Shown here in pieces: positions 49,536 through 58,583 of a stretch of 64,000 nt of DNA. The position numbers and the translations under genes are program-made. The notes beneath the pieces are model-generated. The model saw only the letters and a program-made list of their open reading frames with translations, did no database searches and was not told the origin of the DNA. Origin of the DNA: Desulfocapsa sp050291935 (GTDB lineage Bacteria > Desulfobacterota > Desulfobulbia > Desulfobulbales > Desulfocapsaceae); assembly GCA_050291935.1 (NCBI GenBank), contig JBNKKR010000015.1, forward strand, positions 1-64,000, given 5' to 3'. Position 1 is the first letter of the stretch; every line of letters begins with the position of its first letter.

Positions 49536-49881
49536 TTATCGGTTCTCCATAAAAATAGTAAAAGCACAGCAAAGCTTTGCTTCATAAACAGTTGTGTCCA
49601 TACAGTTCATGCCCGGATAACACTATTTATTGTGTTAGACATATTCAAGCACAGTCATTAACCATTTGCAATCATTATTTGAAATTCAATACAAACCGAA
49701 CAATGGGACAAAGTTAAGGAAGGGAGACAAAAACAGTGCCCGCTTGTACTGTTTTTGTTTTACACAGACGCGATCATTATTCACTGCAATAAAAAGTTGC
49801 CAAACTCCTTTTAGCAACGTACAGATGACACCTCACAAGTGGGCTACTGCAAAGAATAGCAGTTACTGTTCTTCACCGGTA
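49536..49881. other. Intergenic region with a terminator hairpin
   Basis: About 345 bases lie upstream of the outer-membrane protein gene and downstream of the acidic protein gene, both on the minus strand. It includes a palindrome GCAAAGCTTTGC (near 49570) and the terminator at 49729-49756. No gene is supported. Confidence 0.5.
49729..49756. terminator. Bidirectional Rho-independent terminator
   Basis: AAAAACAGT (49729-49737) pairs with ACTGTTTTT (49748-49756) around a 10-base loop. The A/T runs on both sides make it usable in either direction; it probably ends the leftward transcript that includes the acidic protein gene. Confidence 0.6.
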
Positions 49882-50646
49882 TTAATCAAGAGACAAAGAA
49901 ATACCTTCCAAACCACTTGAGGATTGTGACTCTTTCTTTTGTGATTCTCCAGTATCAATATCACCAAGATCAAGGTCCATATTCAGGCCGTCAAGTTCAC
50001 TGTCGCCAAATCCCTCATCCACAGAAATATCTATATCGTCAAGGGAAAGCGACAACTCACCTTCATCTTCGCCCGCATCTCCGCCAAGTCCAAGGTTCAG
50101 ATCAAGTCCATCAAGATCAAAATCATCGTCCATGGAAGGCTCATCATCAAGGGACAAACTCATCTCATCCGTTGCGGGTGGGGCTAAATCGGAAATATCA
50201 GACAACTCATCGGGAACATTTAATTCGGCAATGGGAGCACTCTCATCAGACGAAGCATCATCATCAAAATTAAAGTCGAGATCTTCGTCCATTTCGTCTG
50301 GATCCAGTTGGAAGTCCTCACTCTCACCTCCTCCTTCAAGATCAGAATCATCAAAAGATATCGTCGCCCCCTCCTCATCATCAAAGTCAAAGCCCTGTTC
50401 TTCATCTGCTAAAACATCAAGATCCGGATCTGAGTATTCGTAATCATCGTTTTCAGCAAGCATGTCCTCGCGATCATTCTCATATACTTCTTCCTGTCTG
50501 GTTCTCCTGGGAATTTTCAAAAATGATGGTGAAGCCGCATGATAGGTGGTACCTTCCACCTCTACTTTTCCTGAAATGTCCTTATTGCATTTCAGACAAG
50601 TTTCCACATGATCAAACGATATATAACCACATTTAGGACAACGCAT
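49882..50646 (-). CDS. Zinc-ribbon protein with very acidic repeat tail
   Basis: The 254-residue protein starts MRCPKCGYISFDHVETCLKC, a CxxC-x13-CxxC zinc ribbon. After a short basic segment (KIPRRTRQEE) comes a tail of about 190 residues dominated by Asp, Glu, Ser and Leu, with repeated LSLDD-like units (MSLSLDDEPS, LSLSLDDIDIS, GISLSLD). Such proteins are conserved in Desulfobacterota next to housekeeping genes, but I know of no function. The tail is probably disordered and could bind cations or basic proteins. It lies 95 bases downstream of nadC on the same strand. Confidence 0.75.
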   Translation of the reverse strand: MRCPKCGYISFDHVETCLKCNKDISGKVEVEGTTYHAASPSFLKIPRRTRQEEVYENDREDMLAENDDYEYSDPDLDVLADEEQGFDFDDEEGATISFDDSDLEGGGESEDFQLDPDEMDEDLDFNFDDDASSDESAPIAELNVPDELSDISDLAPPATDEMSLSLDDEPSMDDDFDLDGLDLNLGLGGDAGEDEGELSLSLDDIDISVDEGFGDSELDGLNMDLDLGDIDTGESQKKESQSSSGLEGISLSLD

Positions 50647-50741
50647 ACAAACACCTTTATCAGAACCTTAAAAAAAACGCTTCAAACACACCTCACGGAC
50701 TAGTATTGCACACACTTCATGAAAGAATCAAGTTATTTCCA

Positions 50742-51581
50742 TTATTTTTCATTCCAATCCATTCCAATATCACATGAAAATGCCGAATGGGTTAACGCTC
50801 CAATGGAAATAATATCAACGCCTGTTGCCGCAATTTCCGCAACAGTATCAAGGGTTACGCCACCCGAAGCCTCCACTAGCGCAGCTCCATTAATCAATTT
50901 CACAGCTTTTTTGAGTGTGGCAATATCCATATTATCAAGCAAAATAATATCAACGCCAACATCCAGACATTCCCGCACCTGATCCAGAGTATCCGTTTCA
51001 ACCTCTATTTTAACCGTGTGCGGCACCCTTTCCCGGACAATCTCAACGGCCCGCGTAAGTGAACCGCAGGCTGCAATATGATTATCTTTTATCAGCACCC
51101 CATCGTTGAGATTATAGCGATGGTTGTATCCTCCCCCCACGCGCACCGCATATTTCTCAAGCATCCGTAGGCCTGGCGTTGTTTTTCTGGTATCAGTAAT
51201 GCGGACGGGATACAGTTTTGTTTTTTCCACAAACTGTGTGGTAAAACTTGCAATCCCAGATAAACGCTGAAGAAGGTTCAGGGCAACTCGCTCTGCCTTG
51301 AGAAGATCAATAACCGGTCCCTGCACTCGTAATAAACATTCCCCGGGAACCACGCTTCTCCCATCACCCACCGCATCAGAACAATGAATGGCAGGATTTT
51401 GCAAAGTGAAAACCTCCGCAGCCACTTTCATCGTTCCCACCGCCACCATAGCTTCCCTGGCAATCAATTTAGCCTGTCCAATAGCATCACCACTAAACAA
51501 GGCTTCAGAAGTCAGATCGCCATGACCAATATCCTCCTGCAAAAAAGAACGAAGCAGTTTATGTAAATTGTGTTTATCCAA
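50742..51581 (-). CDS. nadC: Nicotinate-nucleotide pyrophosphorylase (quinolinate phosphoribosyltransferase)
   Basis: The 279-residue enzyme makes nicotinate mononucleotide from quinolinate and PRPP in NAD synthesis. Key motifs are FLQEDIGHGDLTSEAL, LLRVQGP, ERVALNLLQRLSGIAS, RITDTRKTTPGLRMLEKYAV, GGGYNHRYNLNDGVLIKDNH, KIEVETDTL, DIILLDNMD and EASGGVTLDTV. A longer frame reaches 51662, but normal length and the overlap with valS favour the TTG at 51579-51581, which overlaps the valS stop by eight bases. It is therefore coupled to valS. Confidence 0.93.
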   Translation of the reverse strand: MDKHNLHKLLRSFLQEDIGHGDLTSEALFSGDAIGQAKLIAREAMVAVGTMKVAAEVFTLQNPAIHCSDAVGDGRSVVPGECLLRVQGPVIDLLKAERVALNLLQRLSGIASFTTQFVEKTKLYPVRITDTRKTTPGLRMLEKYAVRVGGGYNHRYNLNDGVLIKDNHIAACGSLTRAVEIVRERVPHTVKIEVETDTLDQVRECLDVGVDIILLDNMDIATLKKAVKLINGAALVEASGGVTLDTVAEIAATGVDIISIGALTHSAFSCDIGMDWNEK

Positions 51582-54246
51582 TCTCAGCGAGCCTCTTCTT
51601 AGCCTCTTCAATTTTTGCCATTTTACCCTCAAGTTCTGCCTGTTTGTCTTTTTCTTTGGCAACTATTTCCGCTGGAGCATTGGCTAAAAATTTTGGATTC
51701 TGTAACTTCCCGTTTATCTGTTGCAAAGATTTTTCAATTTTCTTCTTTTCCCGTTCCAGTTTCTCCTGCTCTTTTGCCACATCAATAAGCCCTTTTAAGG
51801 GAACGTACATCTCGATATCTTGATAGATATAGGTGGCAGCATCTTCCGGCTTATCATTTGTATCGGTAACGGTGAGAGATTCCAAGCGAGTCATATCTGA
51901 GATCGCGCCGGTAAACGACTCTATCAAATCAGCCTTTTTCTTCTCACCGCAGATGACAAAAGCGTCAAGCTTTGCAGAAGGGTGCACGTCGGCTTCCGAA
52001 CGGATATTGCGAATACCGGTTATTACACCCATAAGCAGTTCAATCTCTTCTTCAACTTGGTCATTTTGCCACGGCCCTGCCACAGGGAAGGTATTGGTTA
52101 CCAACATCTCACGTTTTCCAGGCAATACACTCCAAATTTCTTCGGTTACAAAGGGGGTAATGGGATGAATAAGTTTTAAAATGGTCTCCAGAACATAAAG
52201 AAGTACCCCCCTTGCCTGCTCCTGCAATAACGAATCTTTTGAGAAGAAATCCGGTTTAATCCACTCCAAATACCAATCACAAAACTCGTGCCAAACAAAT
52301 TGATAGATAACGGAAGCCGCATCGTTAAAATGGTATTCATCAAGGGCGCGACGTACGCCTTCTGTTGCTTTTGCTGTCCGACTAAGAATCCATTTATGGA
52401 TAAGCGGTAACTCTTCTTGTTTATTTACAACAGCAGTAATGGAACTATCACACCCATCCACATGCATCATGGCAAACCGGGCACCATTCCACAACTTATT
52501 AATAAAAAATCGATATCCTTCTATGCGATCTTCATCCAGCTTAATTTCACGCCCCTGGGCTGCAAAAGCGGTCAGGGTAAAACGCATGGCGTCGGTACCG
52601 TATTGTTCCATTACCACCAGCGGATCAAGCACATTTCCGGTGGATTTTGACATTTTTTTCCCGTGCTTATCCCGGACCAGGGCATGTAAATAAACATCTT
52701 TAAACGGTACCTCACCTTCCATAAAATAGAGACCAAACATCATCATCCTGGCCACCCAGAAAAAGAGGATATCAAAGGAGGTGATCAAGACGGAAGTGGG
52801 GTAAAAGGTTGCAAGCTCTTTGGTCTGCTCGGGCCAGCCCATGGTGGAAAATGGCCAAAGAGCCGAGGAAAACCAAGTGTCCAGCACGTCAGTTTCCTGT
52901 TCAATATCTGCACTCTGGCAATTACTGCACTCAGTCGGATCCGTGGTTTCCACCATCAGATGGCCACATGCCTTACAACTCCAGGCAGGGATTCGATGTC
53001 CCCACCAGATCTGACGGGAAATGCACCAGTCACGGATATTGTCCATCCAGGAATAGAAGGTATTATACCAGGTTTTCGGATAAATCTTTATTCGCTCATC
53101 CTGTACCGCTTGTACCGCCTCCTTGGCAAGGGGTTTTACCGAGACAAACCACTGCAGTGATGTGGTGGGCTCAACAACGGTTTTGCAGCGATAGCAGTGC
53201 CCCACCGCATGGTCATATTCTTCTATCTCTTCTAAAAAACCTTGTTCTTTAAGATCAGCAACGATCTTTTTTCGGCAGGCAAAACGATCAAGCCCCTTAT
53301 ACTCACCGGCTTTGTCATTCATCACCCCGTGCTCATCCATCACCTTGACAATTTCAAGATCGTGACGTTTGCCAATCTCATAATCATCACGGTCATGGGC
53401 AGGGGTTACTTTTAGGGCACCAGTTCCAAAATCCTTTTCCACATGATGATCAAAAACCACAGGAATAATACGATCCGTCAGAGGAAGTTTAATGCCGACA
53501 TCAGCTAAATGTGCGTAACGCGTATCATCTGGATGTACCGCAACCCCCGTATCGCCAAGCATCGTTTCCGGACGGGTGGTGGCAACCACAACATGTCCTG
53601 ATCCATCGGCAAAGGGATAGCGAATATGGTACAGTTTCCCATGTTTATCTTCATGATCCACTTCATCATCAGCAAGTGCGGTCAGGCAGCGGGGGCACCA
53701 GTTGACAATATAATCACCCTTATAAATCAATCCCTCTTTGTACAAGCGGACAAAGGACTCGCGTACAGCAGTGGAAAGCCCTTCATCCATGGTAAAACGC
53801 TCACGCTCCCAATCGCAGGAGGCGCCCAGACGTTTGAGCTGGTTGATAATGGTACCACCCTTTTCTTTTCGCCACTCCCACACCCTGTCGATAAAGGCTT
53901 CACGCCCAAGATCATGTCGTCCCTTTCCTTCCGTTGCAAGCTGTCTCTCCACAACGTTCTGGGTAGCGATTCCCGCATGGTCCGTACCAGGCACCCATAG
54001 GGTGTTATCTCCACACATCCGGTGATAACGCACCAATACATCCTGCATGGTATTGTTCAGAGCATGCCCAACATGTAAAACGCCGGTAACATTTGGTGGT
54101 GGGATAACAACGGAAAAGGAAGGCTTTCCCTCTTCCATTTTTGCGGCAAAAGATCCGGCTTCACCCCAACGGGCAAGCCATTTCTCTTCCACATTTTCAA
54201 ACTGATAACTCTTGGCAAGACTCTTTTTTTCTTCGCTATTTTCCAT
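51574..54246 (-). CDS. valS: Valine-tRNA ligase
   Basis: The 890-residue class I synthetase has the HIGH region PPPNVTGVLHVGHALNNT (HVGH) and the KMSKS loop RDKHGKKMSKSTGNVLDP. The editing domain contains TTRPETMLGDTGVAVHPDD and TPAHDRDDYEIGKRH. A zinc site is visible in CKACGHL and CSNCQSADIEQETDVLDTWF. The C-terminal coiled-coil arm (EQEKLEREKKKIEKSLQQIN) is typical of ValS. It is followed by nadC with an eight-base overlap. Confidence 0.97.
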   Translation of the reverse strand: MENSEEKKSLAKSYQFENVEEKWLARWGEAGSFAAKMEEGKPSFSVVIPPPNVTGVLHVGHALNNTMQDVLVRYHRMCGDNTLWVPGTDHAGIATQNVVERQLATEGKGRHDLGREAFIDRVWEWRKEKGGTIINQLKRLGASCDWERERFTMDEGLSTAVRESFVRLYKEGLIYKGDYIVNWCPRCLTALADDEVDHEDKHGKLYHIRYPFADGSGHVVVATTRPETMLGDTGVAVHPDDTRYAHLADVGIKLPLTDRIIPVVFDHHVEKDFGTGALKVTPAHDRDDYEIGKRHDLEIVKVMDEHGVMNDKAGEYKGLDRFACRKKIVADLKEQGFLEEIEEYDHAVGHCYRCKTVVEPTTSLQWFVSVKPLAKEAVQAVQDERIKIYPKTWYNTFYSWMDNIRDWCISRQIWWGHRIPAWSCKACGHLMVETTDPTECSNCQSADIEQETDVLDTWFSSALWPFSTMGWPEQTKELATFYPTSVLITSFDILFFWVARMMMFGLYFMEGEVPFKDVYLHALVRDKHGKKMSKSTGNVLDPLVVMEQYGTDAMRFTLTAFAAQGREIKLDEDRIEGYRFFINKLWNGARFAMMHVDGCDSSITAVVNKQEELPLIHKWILSRTAKATEGVRRALDEYHFNDAASVIYQFVWHEFCDWYLEWIKPDFFSKDSLLQEQARGVLLYVLETILKLIHPITPFVTEEIWSVLPGKREMLVTNTFPVAGPWQNDQVEEEIELLMGVITGIRNIRSEADVHPSAKLDAFVICGEKKKADLIESFTGAISDMTRLESLTVTDTNDKPEDAATYIYQDIEMYVPLKGLIDVAKEQEKLEREKKKIEKSLQQINGKLQNPKFLANAPAEIVAKEKDKQAELEGKMAKIEEAKKRLAEIG

Positions 54247-54334
54247 TACACTTTGTTGTAAACAATATTAATTAATAAGATACCTGGTACTCTTTGGCAA
54301 AAAATCTCCTTACAGAGGATCTCTTGCCAACATA

Positions 54335-55432
54335 CTAATAACTAGTGGCATTCCACGGTTTTGGCAAAAAGATATGTTCGTAAATCCGCATCGCATATCT
54401 ATCCGTCATCCCAGCAATAAAATCACACACCTGACGACGGGCCTGTTTTTCATTCTCCCAATTTTTCGTCCCCATGGGCTCCCATTCATTCCCATTGAAC
54501 CGACCAATTCCATACTCGAGAAAATAGGCATAGAGGTCTCTGATTATTCGTTGTGCCTTTTCAAAATCATTGTGTACCCGGTAATAGCGATACACATTTT
54601 CATAGAGAAACATGCGCAGATCGGAGATGGCCTTCAACATTTTTTTACTCACGTGCAATCTTCCGTCCCGGGCGGCCAAACTTTCGACGATAATATCACG
54701 AACCATGGCACCCGTACGCTTTGAATGTCTCTCCCCGACCACACTTCTGATATCGGCGGGCAAATCATTTTCACTCAAAATGCCAGCACGCAAGGCATCA
54801 TCCATATCATGATTCACGTAAGCAACGATATCAGCAACCCGTACCACCTGCCCTTCCAACGTTTCCGGCAACTCCGACTGGTTTGCCGGGAAAATATCAT
54901 TTCTTCCTTTGGAATGCTTTACAATTCCGTTTCGCACTTCAAAGGTCAGATTTAGTCCCTTGCCACGATTCTCTAAAAAATCAACCACCCGCAGGCTATG
55001 TACGTAATGACGAAAGCCGCCCGGCTGCAGCTCATTGAGGGTCGCTTCTCCGGCATGGCCAAAGGGCGTATGGCCAAGGTCATGCCCCAGGGCAATGGCC
55101 TCTGTAAGGGGACCATTGAGACAGAGGGCTGAAGCAATCGTCCTCGCTATCTGCGAAACCTCAAGGACGTGGGTCAACCTGGTTCGGTAATGATCCCCTG
55201 CCGGTGCCAGAAACACCTGGGTTTTGTGCTTTAGCCTGCGAAAGGTTTTTGAATGGGTGATACGGTCCCGATCCCGCTCAAAAGGCATGCGAATATCACA
55301 TTCATCATCCTCTTCATCAAGTCTACGCCCTGCGGAATTTTTATTCAATGTGGCAAAGGGAGAAAGAATCTCTTCCTCCCTCTGTTCAAGTTGTCTCCTA
55401 ATAGATGTACCAACAACCGGTGTATATGCCAT
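54335..55432 (-). CDS. dgt: Deoxyguanosinetriphosphate triphosphohydrolase-like protein
   Basis: The protein is 365 residues from ATG 55432, preceded by AGGGG; the open frame extends 54 codons further upstream, without similarity to the family. HD-domain motifs are RDRDRITHSKTFRRLKHKTQ, YRTRLTHVLEVSQIARTIA, LGHDLGHTPFGHAGE and VVRVADIVAYVNHD. The family hydrolyses dNTPs (dGTP in the E. coli enzyme) to nucleoside and triphosphate. It is about 88 bases downstream of valS on the same strand in the reverse order of transcription, so it is transcribed first. Confidence 0.9.
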   Translation of the reverse strand: MAYTPVVGTSIRRQLEQREEEILSPFATLNKNSAGRRLDEEDDECDIRMPFERDRDRITHSKTFRRLKHKTQVFLAPAGDHYRTRLTHVLEVSQIARTIASALCLNGPLTEAIALGHDLGHTPFGHAGEATLNELQPGGFRHYVHSLRVVDFLENRGKGLNLTFEVRNGIVKHSKGRNDIFPANQSELPETLEGQVVRVADIVAYVNHDMDDALRAGILSENDLPADIRSVVGERHSKRTGAMVRDIIVESLAARDGRLHVSKKMLKAISDLRMFLYENVYRYYRVHNDFEKAQRIIRDLYAYFLEYGIGRFNGNEWEPMGTKNWENEKQARRQVCDFIAGMTDRYAMRIYEHIFLPKPWNATSY

Positions 55433-55642
55433 AGCCCCTGTGAACTCTTCTGTTTTTGTAGCCCATAGAAAGATACCGCTGGTATCAGACACCCCAGCAA
55501 AATATTTTCTTTGCAAATACAAGAAAATATTCCGCATGGAGCTAAAGTATAAAGTTTGTGAAGTTTGTAAAGCTGAAAGTGCATAAGCACCCAACTTTCA
55601 ATCAATAATCACCATTATTCCTCTTATCGCAGAACACAAAAC

Positions 55643-56146
55643 TCAAAGCTGATCTCTTATAAATTCTCTCTCACAAGGCGATCTTGGCATAAATTCAAAG
55701 GGATAAATCGTAACCACGGTGGAAGACAAGAGCTCTATTCTTGTTCTATTTCTTTTGGAAAACCAAACACCTATCCTCTTTCCATCAGCACTAACCAGAT
55801 AACCACCGTCGGTTATGCAAAATCCTCTTTCGCTATCCTGCATCCAGAAAACAGCCGATGATAACTCTTTTTCGCTCCACTCCACCTTCTTCCATAATTT
55901 GGATTGCAATCTAAAAGCGTTATCCACAGCAATAATAGTCTCCGGTTCAACCTCTGCTCCCTGAATATAATACGTATGGTCCGGCAATGGGGCTCCGGAA
56001 GCAAATTGTTCTTTCACAGCCAGATCAGATGATAACTTTCCAGAGGGTGTTCCGCCAGAAAAGACACAACTACACAAAAATAAAGAGAAAAAAACTAAAA
56101 CAAAGCGCACGCTCCATTGCAAAACACTCATTTTTTTATTCTTCAT
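55643..56146 (-). CDS. Predicted lipoprotein, unknown function
   Basis: The product from ATG 56146 (AGGGGA upstream) is 167 residues. An N-terminal helix (WSVRFVLVFFSLFLCSC) ends in a lipobox-like LFLCSC, so lipidation at one of the cysteines is expected. The mature part has HTYYIQGAEVEPETIIAVDN and AFRLQSKLWKKVEW, then AVFWMQDSERGFCITDGGYL and PFEFMPRSPCEREF. I do not recognise the family. It is divergent from the outer-membrane protein gene at 56291, with which it may share a promoter region. Confidence 0.65.
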   Translation of the reverse strand: MKNKKMSVLQWSVRFVLVFFSLFLCSCVFSGGTPSGKLSSDLAVKEQFASGAPLPDHTYYIQGAEVEPETIIAVDNAFRLQSKLWKKVEWSEKELSSAVFWMQDSERGFCITDGGYLVSADGKRIGVWFSKRNRTRIELLSSTVVTIYPFEFMPRSPCEREFIRDQL

Positions 56147-56290
56147 ATTGCTATTCCCCTGATATTTTGATAGTTTTCGCGGGCGATTGTCCGCATGGAC
56201 ATAAGGATGCCTTGAATAGAGCGACAAAGGAATTGGCTTCAATTGCTACCGTTCCAGGTAGTCATAACTTTACACCAATGGAGTACTACA

Positions 56291-57256
56291 ATGCTACGAA
56301 AACGAATCTTTTTCTGTTTCGCCATACTGCTAACATGTTGCACCACCCAGGCGATGGCAGGGGGAGGCCAAAGCTACCCAAATGGCGCAGAAGCCTTTAT
56401 GGCAGGGGCCGTTCCTCCTCCTGGCAGCTACTTTCTTGACTATGCGTATTACTATAGTGCGGACACCATGAATGATGATAATGGTGATGCAATTGGCGCC
56501 TTTGATGACATCTCCGTTATGGCCAATGTGTTTCGTTTTCTGTGGGTAAGCGATAAACAAATCCTCGGCGGCAGCTACGCCATGCATGCCTTTCTTCCGG
56601 TCCTTGATGTCGATCTCAACTTTTCGGTTCCAGTGGGACCTGGAGCAAAAAGTAATTACAGCGACACCAGTGTTCCCTATGTGATAGTAAACCCTTTTAT
56701 CCTCGCCTGGCATCTACAGGAAGGCAAATTACATATCGTGGCTACCCCTGCCGATATTTATGTCCCCACCGGTCAAGACGATGGTAATTTGGCAACTGTA
56801 GGGCATAATTTCTGGACCATTGAACCAGTAATAGGTATCACCTATTTGGCTGGTGGCTGGGAATTCTCAGGAAAATTTATGTACGCCTTTAACACCGGCC
56901 AAGACGACTACGCAACCGTGTATGGTATTTCGGTGGACCGAGATCCCGGTCAGGAATTCCATGTCGACTACTCTGCCTCCTACGCCATCAACCCCAATCT
57001 GCGTATTGGGGTAAATGGCTACCTGTACACCCAGGTAACCGACGACGAATACACATTAAACGATTTAATACCGGCTGCGGTACAAAGCCTGCTGCGTGAA
57101 GATGAGGGAAAGCATAGTCAAGTCTTCGCCATGGGTCCAGGGATCTGGTATAATAACAAAAATATGTTTTTCTCCCTTAGAAACCAATGGGAAATGGCAG
57201 CAAAGAACAAAACAGAAGGATATAATATTTGGGCCAAATTTACTTATGCCTTTTGA
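56291..57256 (+). CDS. SphA/transporter-type outer-membrane protein (MetA-pathway phenol-like, PF13557)
   Basis: The protein is 321 residues from ATG 56291, with GGAG upstream. The signal peptide is KRIFFCFAILLTCCTTQAMA. The mature N-terminus GGGQSYPNGAEAFMAGAVPP, then GSYFLDYAYYYSADTMND, and the alternating strands with VPTGQDDGNLATVGHNFWTI and YNIWAKFTYAF match the 'transporter/phenol MetA-pathway' barrel family. It ends in Phe. The role is probably uptake of hydrophobic or aromatic compounds, but the substrate is unknown. It converges on the Fe-S oxidoreductase gene. Confidence 0.82.
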   Translation: MLRKRIFFCFAILLTCCTTQAMAGGGQSYPNGAEAFMAGAVPPPGSYFLDYAYYYSADTMNDDNGDAIGAFDDISVMANVFRFLWVSDKQILGGSYAMHAFLPVLDVDLNFSVPVGPGAKSNYSDTSVPYVIVNPFILAWHLQEGKLHIVATPADIYVPTGQDDGNLATVGHNFWTIEPVIGITYLAGGWEFSGKFMYAFNTGQDDYATVYGISVDRDPGQEFHVDYSASYAINPNLRIGVNGYLYTQVTDDEYTLNDLIPAAVQSLLREDEGKHSQVFAMGPGIWYNNKNMFFSLRNQWEMAAKNKTEGYNIWAKFTYAF

Positions 57257-57278
57257 GACAATGGGTAAATAATCAACG

Positions 57279-57312
57279 GTAAGGGGCGGTGGTGTTTTCA
57301 CTCGCCCCTTAC
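57279..57312. terminator. Bidirectional terminator between convergent genes
   Basis: GTAAGGGGCG (57279-57288) pairs with CGCCCCTTAC (57303-57312) around a 14-base loop containing TTTT. It overlaps the last codons of the leftward Fe-S oxidoreductase gene. Confidence 0.7.
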
Positions 57313-58506
57313 TTTCAGCAAAAGCTGCGCCAGAGGAAACACTGGCACCTCACTTCCTGCCACCGCCAGTCCCTGTTTCCATTGCAGAAGACAGCCGGAA
57401 CAACTGGTGGTAATCACGTCTGGTTCAAGGGCTAACACGTCTGTTACCAACTGATCACGAATCCTGGCAGAAAGTTCAGGCTGAGCTATATGAAACAGCC
57501 CTCCTTGACCACAACAGCGTGGACCATCTGGCAATTCCACCATCTCCACCTGCCCGCTCTCTTGTAACAGCGTTCGTGAATAATCGTTTATTTCCTTGTC
57601 ATTACGCATATGACAGGGATCGTGATAAAAAACCTTGAGTTGCTTTTTCTCAGCTGTACAAACAGCATGGACAGACTTTTTTGTGTGTAAAAAATCACCA
57701 AAATCAACCAGGCGCTCAGCAAACCGTGCAGCCCGTTGTTGCCACTCCCTCTCATCTGCAAAAAGATCCGGATATCGCTTAAGCTGCACCAAACAGGATG
57801 CACAGTTGACAAGCACCGGGCCGCTCTTTTTCTCAAAAAGCGCAATATTGTGCTTGCCTTTCTTTTGCGCCGTTGCAAGGTCTCCTGCAGCCCAGTCGGC
57901 CAGTCCGCAACAGCAGGAATTTTTATCATACCCAAGCGGTAGCCCCCTTTGCCTTGCCAACAAACGGTGCGCATCCAAGGATTTGGGATATAGATAGCGG
58001 GCGACACAGCCTGGAAACCAATTGTTTTCATGACCTTCATCCCCCAGTATCTCTTCTTCTCTACCCTCCTCCAAAGGCGTTACAGGTTCGTTTGCAAATA
58101 TTGTAAGACGCACCCTTAGCCCCGAACTTTTCGGTAAAGAGCCTGCCAAAAGCGTATCACCCGCATTTCCTAAAAGACGTAAACCCGTCAAACTTTTAGG
58201 GACATTCAACACTTTGCGAGCCAGGTATTTTTTATACCCGTGGGGGCCGGCAAAGGAAGAAAAATGCTTCCTTGCATCCACAAACGCAGTTACCGTATCA
58301 ATGGAACGGCAACAGATGTTGAGGCAGGCACCACACAACAGACAGGCCGAAAAGATATCGACAAACTCTCTACTTGCCTCCTCTTTCCCCAGCACATCCA
58401 AAAGATGTAACTTTCCCCTTGCGGTATGTGATTCCCTTCCACTGTTACGAAAGACAGGACATACCACGGAGCAAGCACCACACTTTGCGCAATTAACAGA
58501 CGTCAC
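57298..58506 (-). CDS. GlcF/LutA-type iron-sulfur oxidoreductase (CCG domains)
   Basis: The 402-residue protein has two [4Fe-4S] motifs near the N-terminus (CAKCGACSVVCP and CLLCGACLNICC, the latter missing the usual final CP). Two CCG (DUF3390/PF02754) repeats follow: NWFPGCVARYLYPKS with CCCGLADW, and YHDPCHMRNDK with GPRCCGQGGLF and CSGCLLQWKQG. This is the Fe-S subunit type of glycolate/lactate dehydrogenases, expected to work with an FAD subunit (GlcD/LldD) that is not in this window. It is probably cytoplasmic and feeds electrons to the membrane. Confidence 0.85.
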   Translation of the reverse strand: MTSVNCAKCGACSVVCPVFRNSGRESHTARGKLHLLDVLGKEEASREFVDIFSACLLCGACLNICCRSIDTVTAFVDARKHFSSFAGPHGYKKYLARKVLNVPKSLTGLRLLGNAGDTLLAGSLPKSSGLRVRLTIFANEPVTPLEEGREEEILGDEGHENNWFPGCVARYLYPKSLDAHRLLARQRGLPLGYDKNSCCCGLADWAAGDLATAQKKGKHNIALFEKKSGPVLVNCASCLVQLKRYPDLFADEREWQQRAARFAERLVDFGDFLHTKKSVHAVCTAEKKQLKVFYHDPCHMRNDKEINDYSRTLLQESGQVEMVELPDGPRCCGQGGLFHIAQPELSARIRDQLVTDVLALEPDVITTSCSGCLLQWKQGLAVAGSEVPVFPLAQLLLKVRGE

Positions 58507-58583
58507 AAAGGTACAAAATCTCCTCTACCGTTTACAGGCAAGATAGTGTTATGGAGAAACAAGGGTACATCCCGGCAAAAGAG

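Noticed and set aside
49917..50273. Gln/His-rich forward frame
   Set aside because: It is the antisense of the Asp/Glu-rich repeat region; Gln/His bias is produced by complementing GAT/GAA codons.
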